This document shows positions 16,560 to 25,900 of a stretch of DNA of 32,417 nucleotides, piece after piece. How positions within the stretch are numbered: position 1 is the stretch's first letter; every line of letters begins with the position of its first letter. The stretch spans positions 1 to 32,417 of the forward strand of contig URFJ01000007.1 in NCBI GenBank assembly GCA_900547135.1, given 5' to 3'. The DNA is from an uncultured Eubacteriales bacterium. GTDB taxonomy: Bacteria; Bacillota; Clostridia; Christensenellales; CAG-138. Below the pieces are notes generated by a model, which saw only the letters and a program-made list of their open reading frames with translations, was not told the origin of the DNA and did no database searches. Both the position numbers and the translations under genes were made by a program.

Positions 16560-17321
16560 TTATTTATCTTTTAAAACTATATCCAGCATAGCGCAAAAAC
16601 GCGCGTAGTCATCCACATAGCTAAAATGGCCTGCGCCTTCTATCACCGCAAGCCCCGCGTTTTTCATGCGCTTTTCCATTATCTGTCCCATCCATAACGG
16701 TGCGGACGTATCCTCACTGCCCCATATTAGCAACGTTTCATTTTTAATTTTATCCAACAGTTCAGTAAGGTCGAGATTTATAACCTTTACAAAGGTTTCG
16801 CGCATTACGCCTGAAAGCGACTTGTAGTCGTCCGAGCCGGCTTTTTTTACCTTTTGATCCAGTTTGAACATGCGGTTAAATACGCTTACCTTAGCCGCCC
16901 TCTTTGCAAGCTTATAAGAGTAGGTTTTTAAATAATAGATGAGACCGCGCTTTGGTCTTATTCCAGCGGCGTCGATTAATATCAACTTGCCAAACAAATC
17001 AGGCTCCGCTGACGCAAGCATAATGGTAACACGGCCTCCGAACGAGTGGCATATAAGGTCACAGCCTTCCAAACCAAGTATGGAGATAAACTTTCTGGTG
17101 ATCTCGGCATACTCAGGAACGCCCCAGGGAACGGGGGGCAGCTCGCTTATACCCATACCGGGAAAGTCCAGCATAACAGCCTCCCTACCAAGCTTTAGAA
17201 GATGGGTAGCGATAGGACGCATGGTATCAATCCCAGCCATCCAGCCATGCAGCAACAGGACCGGTTTACCCGATCCGATGCGTTCATAATTAATATTTAT
17301 ACCGTCGATGTTTATGTACAA
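16560..17321 (-). CDS. Alpha/beta hydrolase
   Basis: This 253-residue protein has the alpha/beta-hydrolase fold: oxyanion HGW at 25-27, nucleophile elbow CHSFGG at 91-96 (Ser93, with Cys where Gly is usual), Asp204 in GSEDTSAP and His232 in GAGHF. A basic lid stretch (about 124-163) separates the two core parts. The substrate cannot be read from sequence. There is no signal peptide, so it is cytosolic. The start is TTG 17321 with AGGGGA upstream, seven bases after the acetyltransferase stop. Its place between GlmU-C and MurF hints at a role in precursor metabolism or hydrolysis of a wall-related ester, but that is only inference. Confidence 0.88.
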   Translation of the reverse strand: MYINIDGININYERIGSGKPVLLLHGWMAGIDTMRPIATHLLKLGREAVMLDFPGMGISELPPVPWGVPEYAEITRKFISILGLEGCDLICHSFGGRVTIMLASAEPDLFGKLILIDAAGIRPKRGLIYYLKTYSYKLAKRAAKVSVFNRMFKLDQKVKKAGSDDYKSLSGVMRETFVKVINLDLTELLDKIKNETLLIWGSEDTSAPLWMGQIMEKRMKNAGLAVIEGAGHFSYVDDYARFCAMLDIVLKDK

Positions 17322-17328
17322 GCGATTA

Positions 17329-18021
17329 TCAGTCCCCTTTTCTGGATCTCATACGTTCCACCCATCCGGCAATGTTTTTTTGTTCACCCCGTTCAACGCC
17401 AAGAGCGCCGTCCGGTACATCCCTGGTAATTGTAGAGCCTGCGGCGGTAAAGGTGTCGCTTCCGAGTTTCAGCGGCGCTATAAGGTTTGTGTTACATCCG
17501 ATAAAAGCCCTGTCGCCTATATGCGTTCTATGTTTTTTTATGCCGTCATAGTTTACAAATATAGCTCCGCATCCGATATTAACCTGGCTTCCCACATCTG
17601 CGTCGCCGATATATGAGAGATGCGGCGCTTTGCTGCCTAAACCCAAACTAGAGTTTTTGATTTCGACAAAATCACCGATTTTACAGTCATCCTCAATCTG
17701 TGTATGGGGTCTTAGATTGACAAACGGCCCAATTTTTACGTTGTTACCTATTACAGCCGTGTCGGCGACTACGTAGCGCAAAACGCATTCGTTTCCGATA
17801 ACTGTGTCCTTAATGCTGCAACCCATATGTATTATTGTATTTTCTCCAATTAGTACTTTTCCCTCAATACATACATTTGGATAGATCACAGTCCCCTTAC
17901 CAATCTTTACATCCGGACCAATATATGTATTATATGGGTCAACGAAGACGACGCCGTTTTGGGCGTGAAACGCATTAATTGGGAGACGCCTTGACTCGGA
18001 TGCGATATCAGGTATATCCAT
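17329..18021 (-). CDS. glmU: GlmU acetyltransferase domain protein (no pyrophosphorylase domain)
   Basis: The protein (230 residues) corresponds to the linker and left-handed beta-helix C-terminal half of GlmU, which acetylates glucosamine-1-phosphate with acetyl-CoA. It starts in the linker (RRLPINAFHAQNGVVFVDP, 11-29) and continues as hexapeptide repeats. The acetyltransferase residues are conserved: R104 in LRP, K122 in VEIK, H134 and Y137 in HLSY, N148, the NYDG at 157-160 and a Lys at 162/163. The N-terminal uridylyltransferase domain is absent and no trace lies upstream. AAAGGA precedes ATG 18021 and a good promoter lies 40-70 bases upstream, so this is a genuine short gene. It is first in the envelope operon. 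Confidence 0.85.
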   Translation of the reverse strand: MDIPDIASESRRLPINAFHAQNGVVFVDPYNTYIGPDVKIGKGTVIYPNVCIEGKVLIGENTIIHMGCSIKDTVIGNECVLRYVVADTAVIGNNVKIGPFVNLRPHTQIEDDCKIGDFVEIKNSSLGLGSKAPHLSYIGDADVGSQVNIGCGAIFVNYDGIKKHRTHIGDRAFIGCNTNLIAPLKLGSDTFTAAGSTITRDVPDGALGVERGEQKNIAGWVERMRSRKGD

Positions 18022-18058
18022 AATAATTGTCCTTTCATTTAGGCGATTGACCGCACAT

Positions 18059-18088
18059 ATTCTATATTCAAAGTTACCGCCTTGTCAA
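18059..18088 (-). promoter_or_regulatory. Promoter of the glmU-murF-ddl-icd operon
   Basis: On the minus strand a consensus TTGACA -35 (18088-18083) is followed after 16 or 18 bases by TATAGA (18066-18061) or TAGAAT (18064-18059). The start codon is about 40 bases further on. Confidence 0.7.
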
Positions 18089-18161
18089 GCAAGACGCGCT
18101 CTGAAATATATGTATGCGGAAAAAGTCCGTAAATTCTTCCGGGATTGAGGGGGGATTAGCA

Positions 18162-18299
18162 ATGCGTTGGAATGGGCCGATTAGATATATTACAATATTT
18201 TTGGTGTACGCCATTAAATGCGGGAAAGCGGGGTTGCTATTGCGGCTGTTTTGCTCACTACCACGGCATAGATATATTAGCGTACAAGAAATTTATTAA
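18162..18299 (+). CDS. Possible small hydrophobic protein
   Basis: This 45-codon plus-strand frame starts at an ATG with a strong GAGGGGGG sequence at ideal spacing. The product is basic and has a hydrophobic core (about 9-32), compatible with a small membrane peptide. No family is recognised. It lies in the 420-base gap between the divergent glmU operon and the rpoC-linked gene, converging on the latter. A possible promoter (TTGTCA at 18082-18087 with TATATG 19 bases later) overlaps the glmU promoter. It could be a chance frame. Confidence 0.35.
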   Translation: MRWNGPIRYITIFLVYAIKCGKAGLLLRLFCSLPRHRYISVQEIY

Positions 18300-18395
18300 G
18301 CAAAGCCTCAGCGATTGATTTAAGCGTTGGTTTTTTTCAGCAAAGAATAGATAAAGGCAACTTAACAGGATCAACTTAACGTGGCAATAATAAAG

Positions 18396-18423
18396 ACCCC
18401 GTCTGACAGACACCAAACGGGGT
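18396..18423 (-). terminator. Terminator of the rpoBC operon
   Basis: The stem ACCCCGT/ACGGGGT (18396-18402 with 18417-18423) has a 14-base loop that itself contains GTCTG/CAGAC. It is followed on the minus strand by CTTTATTATT. It lies 20 bases after the stop of the Cys-rich protein gene. Confidence 0.75.
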
Positions 18424-18441
18424 TATATATAAGCTTAATCT

Positions 18442-19206
18442 CTATTCTTCTATGCTCTGGCCTAGCTTTATGTCTGCCGGACCATCATTGGATTCACGAA
18501 TATATGCGGTATACGGTCCCCTTGAAAGGGGCGCGTCGTTAAAATATACCTTTGAAATTCCACGTCTGTTGCCATAAAGTTCAAACCAGCCATTGCTGTA
18601 CATACGTGAGATTATGCCGATGTCCGATACTTTAAATTTAGTACTTTTACCGAGCCCCTTTAACAGGCAGCGCCTAAGCGTATAACGAACGGTTACAGCC
18701 AGTATACAGGCAATAATAAACACTATCAGCGGCAAGGCCGTAAACACCGACATAAGCGGCTCCCTAATACCTCGTATGCTTAGCAATACAAGCGCTATTC
18801 CCGCGATCAGCATTGACAGGGCGTCAGGAAGATAGCTGGTCAGCGTAAAATTGCGCCTACATTGGTCACAAGATGCTATTTGAACAGGCACCAGAAGGCC
18901 GCCCTTTGAAATATCGCTGCCGTTATCCGTGTTAGGGTGTTTATGACCTAGATCGGCAACGGCGTAACAGGTGCGCTTACGCTTTACGTCGTCGTTGCAT
19001 AATAGGCAGTGGGAACTTTCCGCTGCGGAACGCACCAATTCTATCGGCATGAGTATAGCCGTATCGCGAAGCTCCCTTCCAGCCTTGACCTTATCCTCAC
19101 GGGGAAGTTTATTTACCGGGCACTCATTGCACCCGGGCATGTTAAGAAGCCTGCAATCGTCTCCGCCCATTAGTGGGCAGTCTTCGTTTGTATATTTGTT
19201 TTCCAC
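18442..19206 (-). CDS. Cysteine-rich two-TM membrane protein of unknown function
   Basis: I do not recognise this 254-residue protein. Its N-terminal cytosolic part has C10, C18, C26 and C29 (the last two in PGCNECP), then C67-x2-C70, C80, His88/His90 and C113-x2-C116, consistent with one or more zinc or Fe-S sites. Two membrane segments follow (about 128-144 and 152-174), then a basic patch and a soluble C-terminal domain of about 75 residues. Start GTG 19206 has AGGAGG four bases upstream. It follows rpoC by 33 bases with no terminator between, so it is probably co-transcribed with rpoBC. Confidence 0.75.
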   Translation of the reverse strand: MENKYTNEDCPLMGGDDCRLLNMPGCNECPVNKLPREDKVKAGRELRDTAILMPIELVRSAAESSHCLLCNDDVKRKRTCYAVADLGHKHPNTDNGSDISKGGLLVPVQIASCDQCRRNFTLTSYLPDALSMLIAGIALVLLSIRGIREPLMSVFTALPLIVFIIACILAVTVRYTLRRCLLKGLGKSTKFKVSDIGIISRMYSNGWFELYGNRRGISKVYFNDAPLSRGPYTAYIRESNDGPADIKLGQSIEE

Positions 19207-19239
19207 TTTGCCTCCTAATGACTAAAAAACACGCATAAG

Positions 19240-22200
19240 CTAAAAGGCGCTCATCTCCGGCATCTCGGTAAGTTCCAGTGGCTCAAGCTCGGTAAGGTCG
19301 GAGAACGACGGCCTATCTGGTTGGCCGGCAGCTTCCGCCGCTAGTGCCGCATAATCCTCATCGCTGTCAGAGAGAACACGCTCGGCATGAACCTGATGGT
19401 CTATTGCTACATTATCGTGTGCATTGCTTTCTACCTGTATATCAATGTTGCGATAGCGCTTTAGCCCGATTCCAGCTGGAATGAGCTTGCCGATTATTAC
19501 ATTTTCCTTCAGGCCTACCAGCGGGTCCACCTTCCCCTTCGTAGCGGCCTCGGTAAGAACACGGGTGGTTTCCTGGAATGACGCTGCGGACAGGAACGAG
19601 TCTGTAGCAAGCGCGGCCTTGGTAATGCCCATAAGCTTGCGCTTCGACTCGGCAGGCTGGCCGTCCGCCTCAATAACCCTGCTGTTCTCCTGTTCAAAGC
19701 GGAATATATCTATAAGCTCGCCTGGAAGCAGCTGGGTATCTCCAGCGTTGGTCACCTGAACCTTGCGCAGCATCTGCCTAATGATGATCTCAATATGCTT
19801 ATCGGCTATTTCAACCCCCTGGTCGCGGTATACGCTCTGAACCTCTTTAAGCATATAGGACTGGACCTGATTAACTCCCTTAATGCTTAGTATCTCATGA
19901 GGGTTTACAGAGCCTTCGGTAAGCTCGTCTCCGGCCGCCACAAAATCCCCGTCGGCAACTTTAAGCTTTGAACCGAACGGTATAAGGTATTTTTCGGTTT
20001 CACCCTCGTTTGTTATTACTGCCTCGGTCTTCTTGCCGGTCTGTATGTGTACGGTGCCGGCAATCTGGGATATTACAGCCAGGCCCTTTGGCTTTCTTGC
20101 CTCAAATATTTCCTCAACGCGGGGGAGACCCTGAGTTATATCGTCCGCGGACGCGACGCCGCCCGTGTGGAACGTACGCATCGTCAGCTGCGTTCCAGGC
20201 TCTCCGATCGCCTGCGCGGCTATTATTCCAACGGCTTCGCCAATGTTTACAGGGTGGCCGGTAGCCAAGTTAACGCCATAGCATTTCGCGCATACGCCGT
20301 GCTCGCTTCTGCATGTGAATACAGTGCGGCAGACAACGCTTTCAACGCCGGCCGATATTATTGTATTGCGCAGCTCATAGGTGATGAGCTCATTTGCTCC
20401 AATTAGTAGTTCGCCGGTTTCGGGGTGATGGACCGGTTCGGCTGTATAACGGCCAAGAATTCTGTCGCCTAGGGGTTCGATAACCCTATCGCCATCCTTT
20501 ATCGCCTCCACGCGTATTCCCTTAATGCTGTCATTTCTAAGTTTAAAGCAGTCGTCCTCGCGTATGATTACATCCTGAGAGACATCGACAAGCCGCCTGG
20601 TAAGATAGCCGGAGTCAGCGGTTCTGAGGGCGGTATCGGCAAGGCCTTTTCTCGCTCCGTGGGAAGAAACGAAAAACTCAAGAACCGTAAGGCCTTCCCT
20701 AAAATTGGAGCGAATTGGAACCTCAATTATCTGACCGCTGGGATCAGCCATCAGTCCACGCATGCCTGCAAGCTGACGTATCTGGTTGGTACTTCCGCGG
20801 GCACCGGAGTTTGCCATCATGTAAATCGGGTTCCACTCGTCAAGGCTGTTCATCAGGGCATCGGTTACGTTCTTAGTAGCCTGCTCCCATATCTTAATGA
20901 TGTGCTCACGGCGTTCCTTTGCAGTGATCACACCCATCATATACATATCCTCAATTTCTATGACCCTGTCTTCCGCATCGGCGAGCATCCGCTTTTTCTG
21001 CTCGGGTACGATTATGTCCCTATATCCTACGGTTATTCCCCCTTTTGTGGAATATTTAAACCCTAGGCTCTTAATATTATCGAGCATATTCGATGTAGAG
21101 GTAGCTCCGTGTCTGCGATAGCAGCAGTCGACTATAGACGCTAGCGTCTTCTTGGTTACCTTTTCATCTATCTCAAGCTTGAACGCGCTTTCAGGCTGTG
21201 ACCTGTCGACAAATCCCAAATCCTGAGGGATAGCTCCGTTGAATATAAGCCTGCCCACAGAGGTATTTATGACCTTGCTGCGGATTTCACCGTCGATTTC
21301 CCTCTGAATGCGCACTTTTATCTTAGCGTGAAGCGTTACGTCGCCGCTTTGATATGCCATAAGCGCTTCGTCCTCCGAGGAAAACGCCTTGCCTTCGCCC
21401 TTATCGCCGTCGCGCTGAAGGGTAAGGTAATAACATCCCATTACCATATCCTGCGTTGGGCTTACCACGGGTTTGCCATCCTGGGGTTTAAGTATGTTGT
21501 TTGAGGCTAGCATTAAGAAGCGCGCCTCAGCCTGAGCCTCAACGGATAGCGGTACGTGTACGGCCATTTGGTCGCCGTCAAAATCAGCGTTATATGCGGG
21601 ACATACCAAGGGGTGAAGCTTAAGCGCCCTGCCTTCAACCAGCACGGGCTCAAATGCCTGTATACCAAGCCGATGCAGAGTCGGAGCACGGTTCAGAAGC
21701 ACCGGATGATCCTTTATAACCTCTTCCAATGCATCCCATACTTCCTTGCTTACGCGTTCTATCTTGCGTTTTGCGCTCTTTATATTGGTCTGGGGATCGT
21801 TCTCCACCAGCTTTTTCATTACAAACGGCTTAAACAGTTCAAGGGCCATCTCCTTGGGCAATCCGCATTGATACATCTTCAATTCCGGTCCAACTACAAT
21901 TACGGAACGGCCTGAGTAGTCTACGCGCTTTCCAAGGAGGTTCTGCCGGAAGCGCCCCTGCTTTCCGCGCAAAAGCTCTGAAAGGGACTTTAGCGGCCGG
22001 TTGTTTGCACCTGTAACCGCGCGGGTACGCTTGCCGTTGTCTATAAGCGCGTCAACAGCTTCCTGGAGCATACGCTTTTCGTTTCTTACAACGATGTCCG
22101 GCGCATGGATTTCAAGTAGCTTCTTAAGCCTGTTATTGCGGCTGATCACGCGGCGGTATAGGTCGTTAAGATCGCTTGCGGCGAACCTTCCGCCGTCAAG

Positions 22201-22938
22201 CTGAACCATTGGACGCAGATCGGGAGGAATAACGGGAATTATGTCCAGTATCATCCATTCCGGCTTATTGCCGCTCTTAATAAATGCCTCAACCACCTCA
22301 AGGCGCTTAACTGCGTTAGCGCGTTTTTGGCTCTGAGCGGAAGCTTTGCTGATCTCAGCGCGAAGGTCTTCGGCCAGTTTGTGAAGGTCGAGTTTCTGAA
22401 GCAGCTCCTTAATCGCCTCTGCGCCCATACCAACGCGGAACCGTTTTGGCGCTACACGGGCGGCCTCGCGGCGGTATTCCATCTCAGTCATGAGCTTTTT
22501 ATGCGGTATATCGGTATCGCCGGGATCAAGTACCACATATTTTGCAAAATATATGACCTGTTCAAGCGATTTTGGGGACATATCCAAAAGCATCTTCATT
22601 CTGCTCGGGGTTCCGCGGAAATACCAGATATGCGAAACAGGAGCAGCAAGCTGGATGTGGCCCATCCGCTCACGGCGGACCTTGGATTTTGTCACCTCAA
22701 CTCCGCATTTGTCGCAGATAACGCCCTTATGCTGTATACGTTTATAGCGTCCGCAGTGGCATTCCCAGTCCTTGGTTGGTCCGAATATGCGTTCGCAGAA
22801 CAGTCCATCCTTCTCGGGCTTGAGCGTTCTATAGTTTATTGTTTCAGGCTTTTTAACCTCACCGTGTGACCATTCAATTATTTTTTCAGGTGATGCAAGG
22901 CCTATTTGTATAGCATCAAAATTAGTAAGCTCGAACAA
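19240..22938 (-). CDS. rpoC: DNA-directed RNA polymerase subunit beta'
   Basis: RpoC (1232 residues) is the beta' subunit carrying the catalytic Mg site NADFDGD, seen here within PAYNADFDGDQMAVHVP. The N-terminal zinc site is C60, C62, C75 and C78. The second zinc site is in the CRTVFTCRSEHGVCAKC region near residue 870. The start is TTG 22938, supported by GGGAGAG seven bases upstream. rpoB ends 34 bases upstream. There is no rpsL-rpsG-fusA-tuf cluster downstream; a Cys-rich protein gene and a terminator follow instead. Confidence 0.98.
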   Translation of the reverse strand: MFELTNFDAIQIGLASPEKIIEWSHGEVKKPETINYRTLKPEKDGLFCERIFGPTKDWECHCGRYKRIQHKGVICDKCGVEVTKSKVRRERMGHIQLAAPVSHIWYFRGTPSRMKMLLDMSPKSLEQVIYFAKYVVLDPGDTDIPHKKLMTEMEYRREAARVAPKRFRVGMGAEAIKELLQKLDLHKLAEDLRAEISKASAQSQKRANAVKRLEVVEAFIKSGNKPEWMILDIIPVIPPDLRPMVQLDGGRFAASDLNDLYRRVISRNNRLKKLLEIHAPDIVVRNEKRMLQEAVDALIDNGKRTRAVTGANNRPLKSLSELLRGKQGRFRQNLLGKRVDYSGRSVIVVGPELKMYQCGLPKEMALELFKPFVMKKLVENDPQTNIKSAKRKIERVSKEVWDALEEVIKDHPVLLNRAPTLHRLGIQAFEPVLVEGRALKLHPLVCPAYNADFDGDQMAVHVPLSVEAQAEARFLMLASNNILKPQDGKPVVSPTQDMVMGCYYLTLQRDGDKGEGKAFSSEDEALMAYQSGDVTLHAKIKVRIQREIDGEIRSKVINTSVGRLIFNGAIPQDLGFVDRSQPESAFKLEIDEKVTKKTLASIVDCCYRRHGATSTSNMLDNIKSLGFKYSTKGGITVGYRDIIVPEQKKRMLADAEDRVIEIEDMYMMGVITAKERREHIIKIWEQATKNVTDALMNSLDEWNPIYMMANSGARGSTNQIRQLAGMRGLMADPSGQIIEVPIRSNFREGLTVLEFFVSSHGARKGLADTALRTADSGYLTRRLVDVSQDVIIREDDCFKLRNDSIKGIRVEAIKDGDRVIEPLGDRILGRYTAEPVHHPETGELLIGANELITYELRNTIISAGVESVVCRTVFTCRSEHGVCAKCYGVNLATGHPVNIGEAVGIIAAQAIGEPGTQLTMRTFHTGGVASADDITQGLPRVEEIFEARKPKGLAVISQIAGTVHIQTGKKTEAVITNEGETEKYLIPFGSKLKVADGDFVAAGDELTEGSVNPHEILSIKGVNQVQSYMLKEVQSVYRDQGVEIADKHIEIIIRQMLRKVQVTNAGDTQLLPGELIDIFRFEQENSRVIEADGQPAESKRKLMGITKAALATDSFLSAASFQETTRVLTEAATKGKVDPLVGLKENVIIGKLIPAGIGLKRYRNIDIQVESNAHDNVAIDHQVHAERVLSDSDEDYAALAAEAAGQPDRPSFSDLTELEPLELTEMPEMSAF

Positions 22939-22972
22939 AGCGTTTCTCTCCCTTCAGCAGTATGCGTTTGGC

Positions 22973-25900
22973 TTATTCTCCGTCAAGGTTTTCATCCGAT
23001 TCATCGTTTCCTATGATAAAATCATCTCCAAATTCAAACTGTGAGGAGGAGTGGGTTTCATCATCCGCCAGGCCCTCGTCATCATCCTCAAGGTTGTCTT
23101 CAAATTCATCGTCCTCGAACTCATCAAACTCTGAAAAACCTCCAAACTTAGCAGGAAGTATATCCTCGGCCTTATCCAGATCTGGCAGTTCCGTTTTAAA
23201 CGCTACGGGTTCTTCCGCCTCCATCATATCATCAATTTCGATTTCCTCACGGGTGTCAGTAAGAACCTTTATATCAAGCGCAAGCGATTGAAGCTCCCTA
23301 ATCAGAACCTTAAACGATTCGGGTACGCCAGGCTCCGGTACGTTTTCACCTTTAACGATGGCTTCGTAGGTTTTTACACGGCCGATCACATCATCGCTCT
23401 TTACCGTCAAAATTTCCTGCAACGTATTGGCGGCGCCATAAGCCTCCAAAGCCCACACCTCCATCTCGCCAAAGCGCTGGCCTCCGAACTGCGCCTTTCC
23501 GCCAAGGGGCTGCTGAGTTACCAGCGAGTACGGTCCGGTACTTCTGGCATGGATCTTGTCATCTACTAGGTGGGCAAGCTTTAAGTAGTACATATACCCC
23601 ACGGAAACGCGATTCTCAAACCGTTCGCCCGTTCTGCCGTCGTACAGATACGTTTTGCCGTCTTCGTCGCATCCTGCCGCCCTTAGGCAATTGGCTATAT
23701 CCTTTTCCGTGGCGCCGTCGAAAACCGGCGTTGCAATATGCCATCCACGCTCCTTTGCGGCGCGACCTAAATGAAGCTCCAGCACCTGCCCTATGTTCAT
23801 ACGCGACGGTACTCCCAGCGGGTTTAGAACGATTTGAAGCGGAGTTCCGTCCGGCAGGAACGGCATGTCTTCCGGAGGAAGGATACGAGATATAACGCCC
23901 TTGTTTCCGTGGCGGCCGGCCATCTTGTCGCCGACAGAGATCTTGCGTTTTTGTGCAATATAAACGCGCACAAGCTCATTTACCCCTGGTGACAGTTCAT
24001 CCTTGTTTTCGCGGGTAAATACCTTAACGTCAACGACAATTCCGTCTTCCCCATGGGGGACCCTTAGCGACGTATCCCTTACTTCGCGGGCCTTTTCACC
24101 AAAGATTGCACGCAGCAGCTTTTCTTCGGCCGTAAGCTCAGTTTCGCCCTTTGGCGTCACCTTTCCAACGAGGATATCGCCAGTATGCACTTCGGCGCCA
24201 ATGCGGATAATTCCACGTTCGTCAAGATCCTTCAGCGCGTCATCGCCGATATTTGGAATGTCGCGCGTTATTTCCTCCTGGCCAAGCTTGGTATCCCTGG
24301 CCTCAAGCTCGTGTTTTTCTATATGTATTGATGTAAATATGTCGTTTCGAACCAGCTCTTCGCTGATGAGTACGGCATCCTCGTAGTTATAGCCTTCCCA
24401 GGGCATAAATCCAATCAGTATATTCCTGCCCAGGGCAATTTCGCCCTGCTCGGTGGAGGTTCCATCGGCAATAACTTCGCCTTTAGCGACCCTGTCGCCT
24501 TCAGAAACGATGGGACGCTGGTTTATGCAGGTCCCTTGATTGGAACGCCTGAACTTTATTAGCCGGTACTCATGCTCTCTTCCAGCATCATCGGTTATAA
24601 TAATATTTCTGGCGCTTACGCGCTTAACCGTTCCGCTTTCATTTGCGAGGACGACCACGCCCGAATCATGGGCCGCCTTATATTCCATGCCGGTTCCTAC
24701 AATAGGAGCCTCAGGCTTTAGCAGCGGAACCGCCTGCCTCTGCATGTTGGAACCCATCAGGGCTCTGTTAGCGTCGTCATTTTCCAGGAAGGGTATCATT
24801 GCCGTAGCAACCGATATGAGCTGCTTTGGCGATACGTCCATATAATGCACCTCAGAACTAGGTACCTCGATTATCTGATCGCGGTATCTGGCTACAACGC
24901 GGTCCTTGGCGAACCAGGACGTACCATCCTCATTTACTATCAGAGGCTCGTTAGCCTGAGCTACTATGCAGTCCTCCTCCTCATCGGCCGTCAAGTACAC
25001 TACGTCGTCAAGGATTCGCTTATCCTTTGCGTCAACAATTCGGTAAGGCGACTCAATAAAGCCATACTCGTTTATACGGGCATAGGTTGACAGAGAGTTG
25101 ATCAGGCCGATATTGGGCCCTTCCGGCGTTTCTATCGGGCACATACGTCCATAGTGGGAATAGTGAACGTCACGCACCTCAAAGGTTGCTCGGTCACGAT
25201 TAAGGCCGCCCTGTCCCAGGGCGCTAAGACGGCGCTTGTGGGTGAGTTCGGCAAGAGGGTTGGTCTGGTCCATGAACTGTGATAGCTGGGACGAGCCAAA
25301 AAACTCCTTTATTGAGGCGGCGACGGGTCTGGGATTGATGAGGTTGCCGGGAGTGGCGGAATCCATATCCTGCACCGACATACGCTCCTTTACCGTGCGC
25401 TCAAGCCGCGTAAGGCCGATTCTAATATGATTTTGAAGCAGTTCGCCGACGGATCTGATCCGCCTGTTACCTAGGTGGTCTATATCGTCGGCCTTGCCTA
25501 TGCCGTAATTCATACCGATCAGATAGCTAACAGACGCCACCATATCGTCAGCTACAATGTGGCGGGGTATAAGTTCGTTTACGTTCGCCTTGATATGGGC
25601 CTTAAGGGCGTCGGTGTCCATGTCCTTAGCTGATGACAGCAGATCCATAAGGGTGGGGTAGTGCACCTTTTCATTTATTCCAGCTTCGGCTGGGTCAAAG
25701 GGGAGATGGCCCGCTGCGTCAATGAACCAGTTTCCAACAACGCGGATGCGCTTATCTTCTGCATATACATATATACCCCGGACTCCTGCGCTTTCGATGC
25801 TAACCGCGGTGTCGCGGCTGATCTCTGCGCCTTCCTCAACCAGGATTTCGCCGGTGTTCGGGTCAATTACAAGCTCGGCTGCTATTCGCCCTGCGATCCT

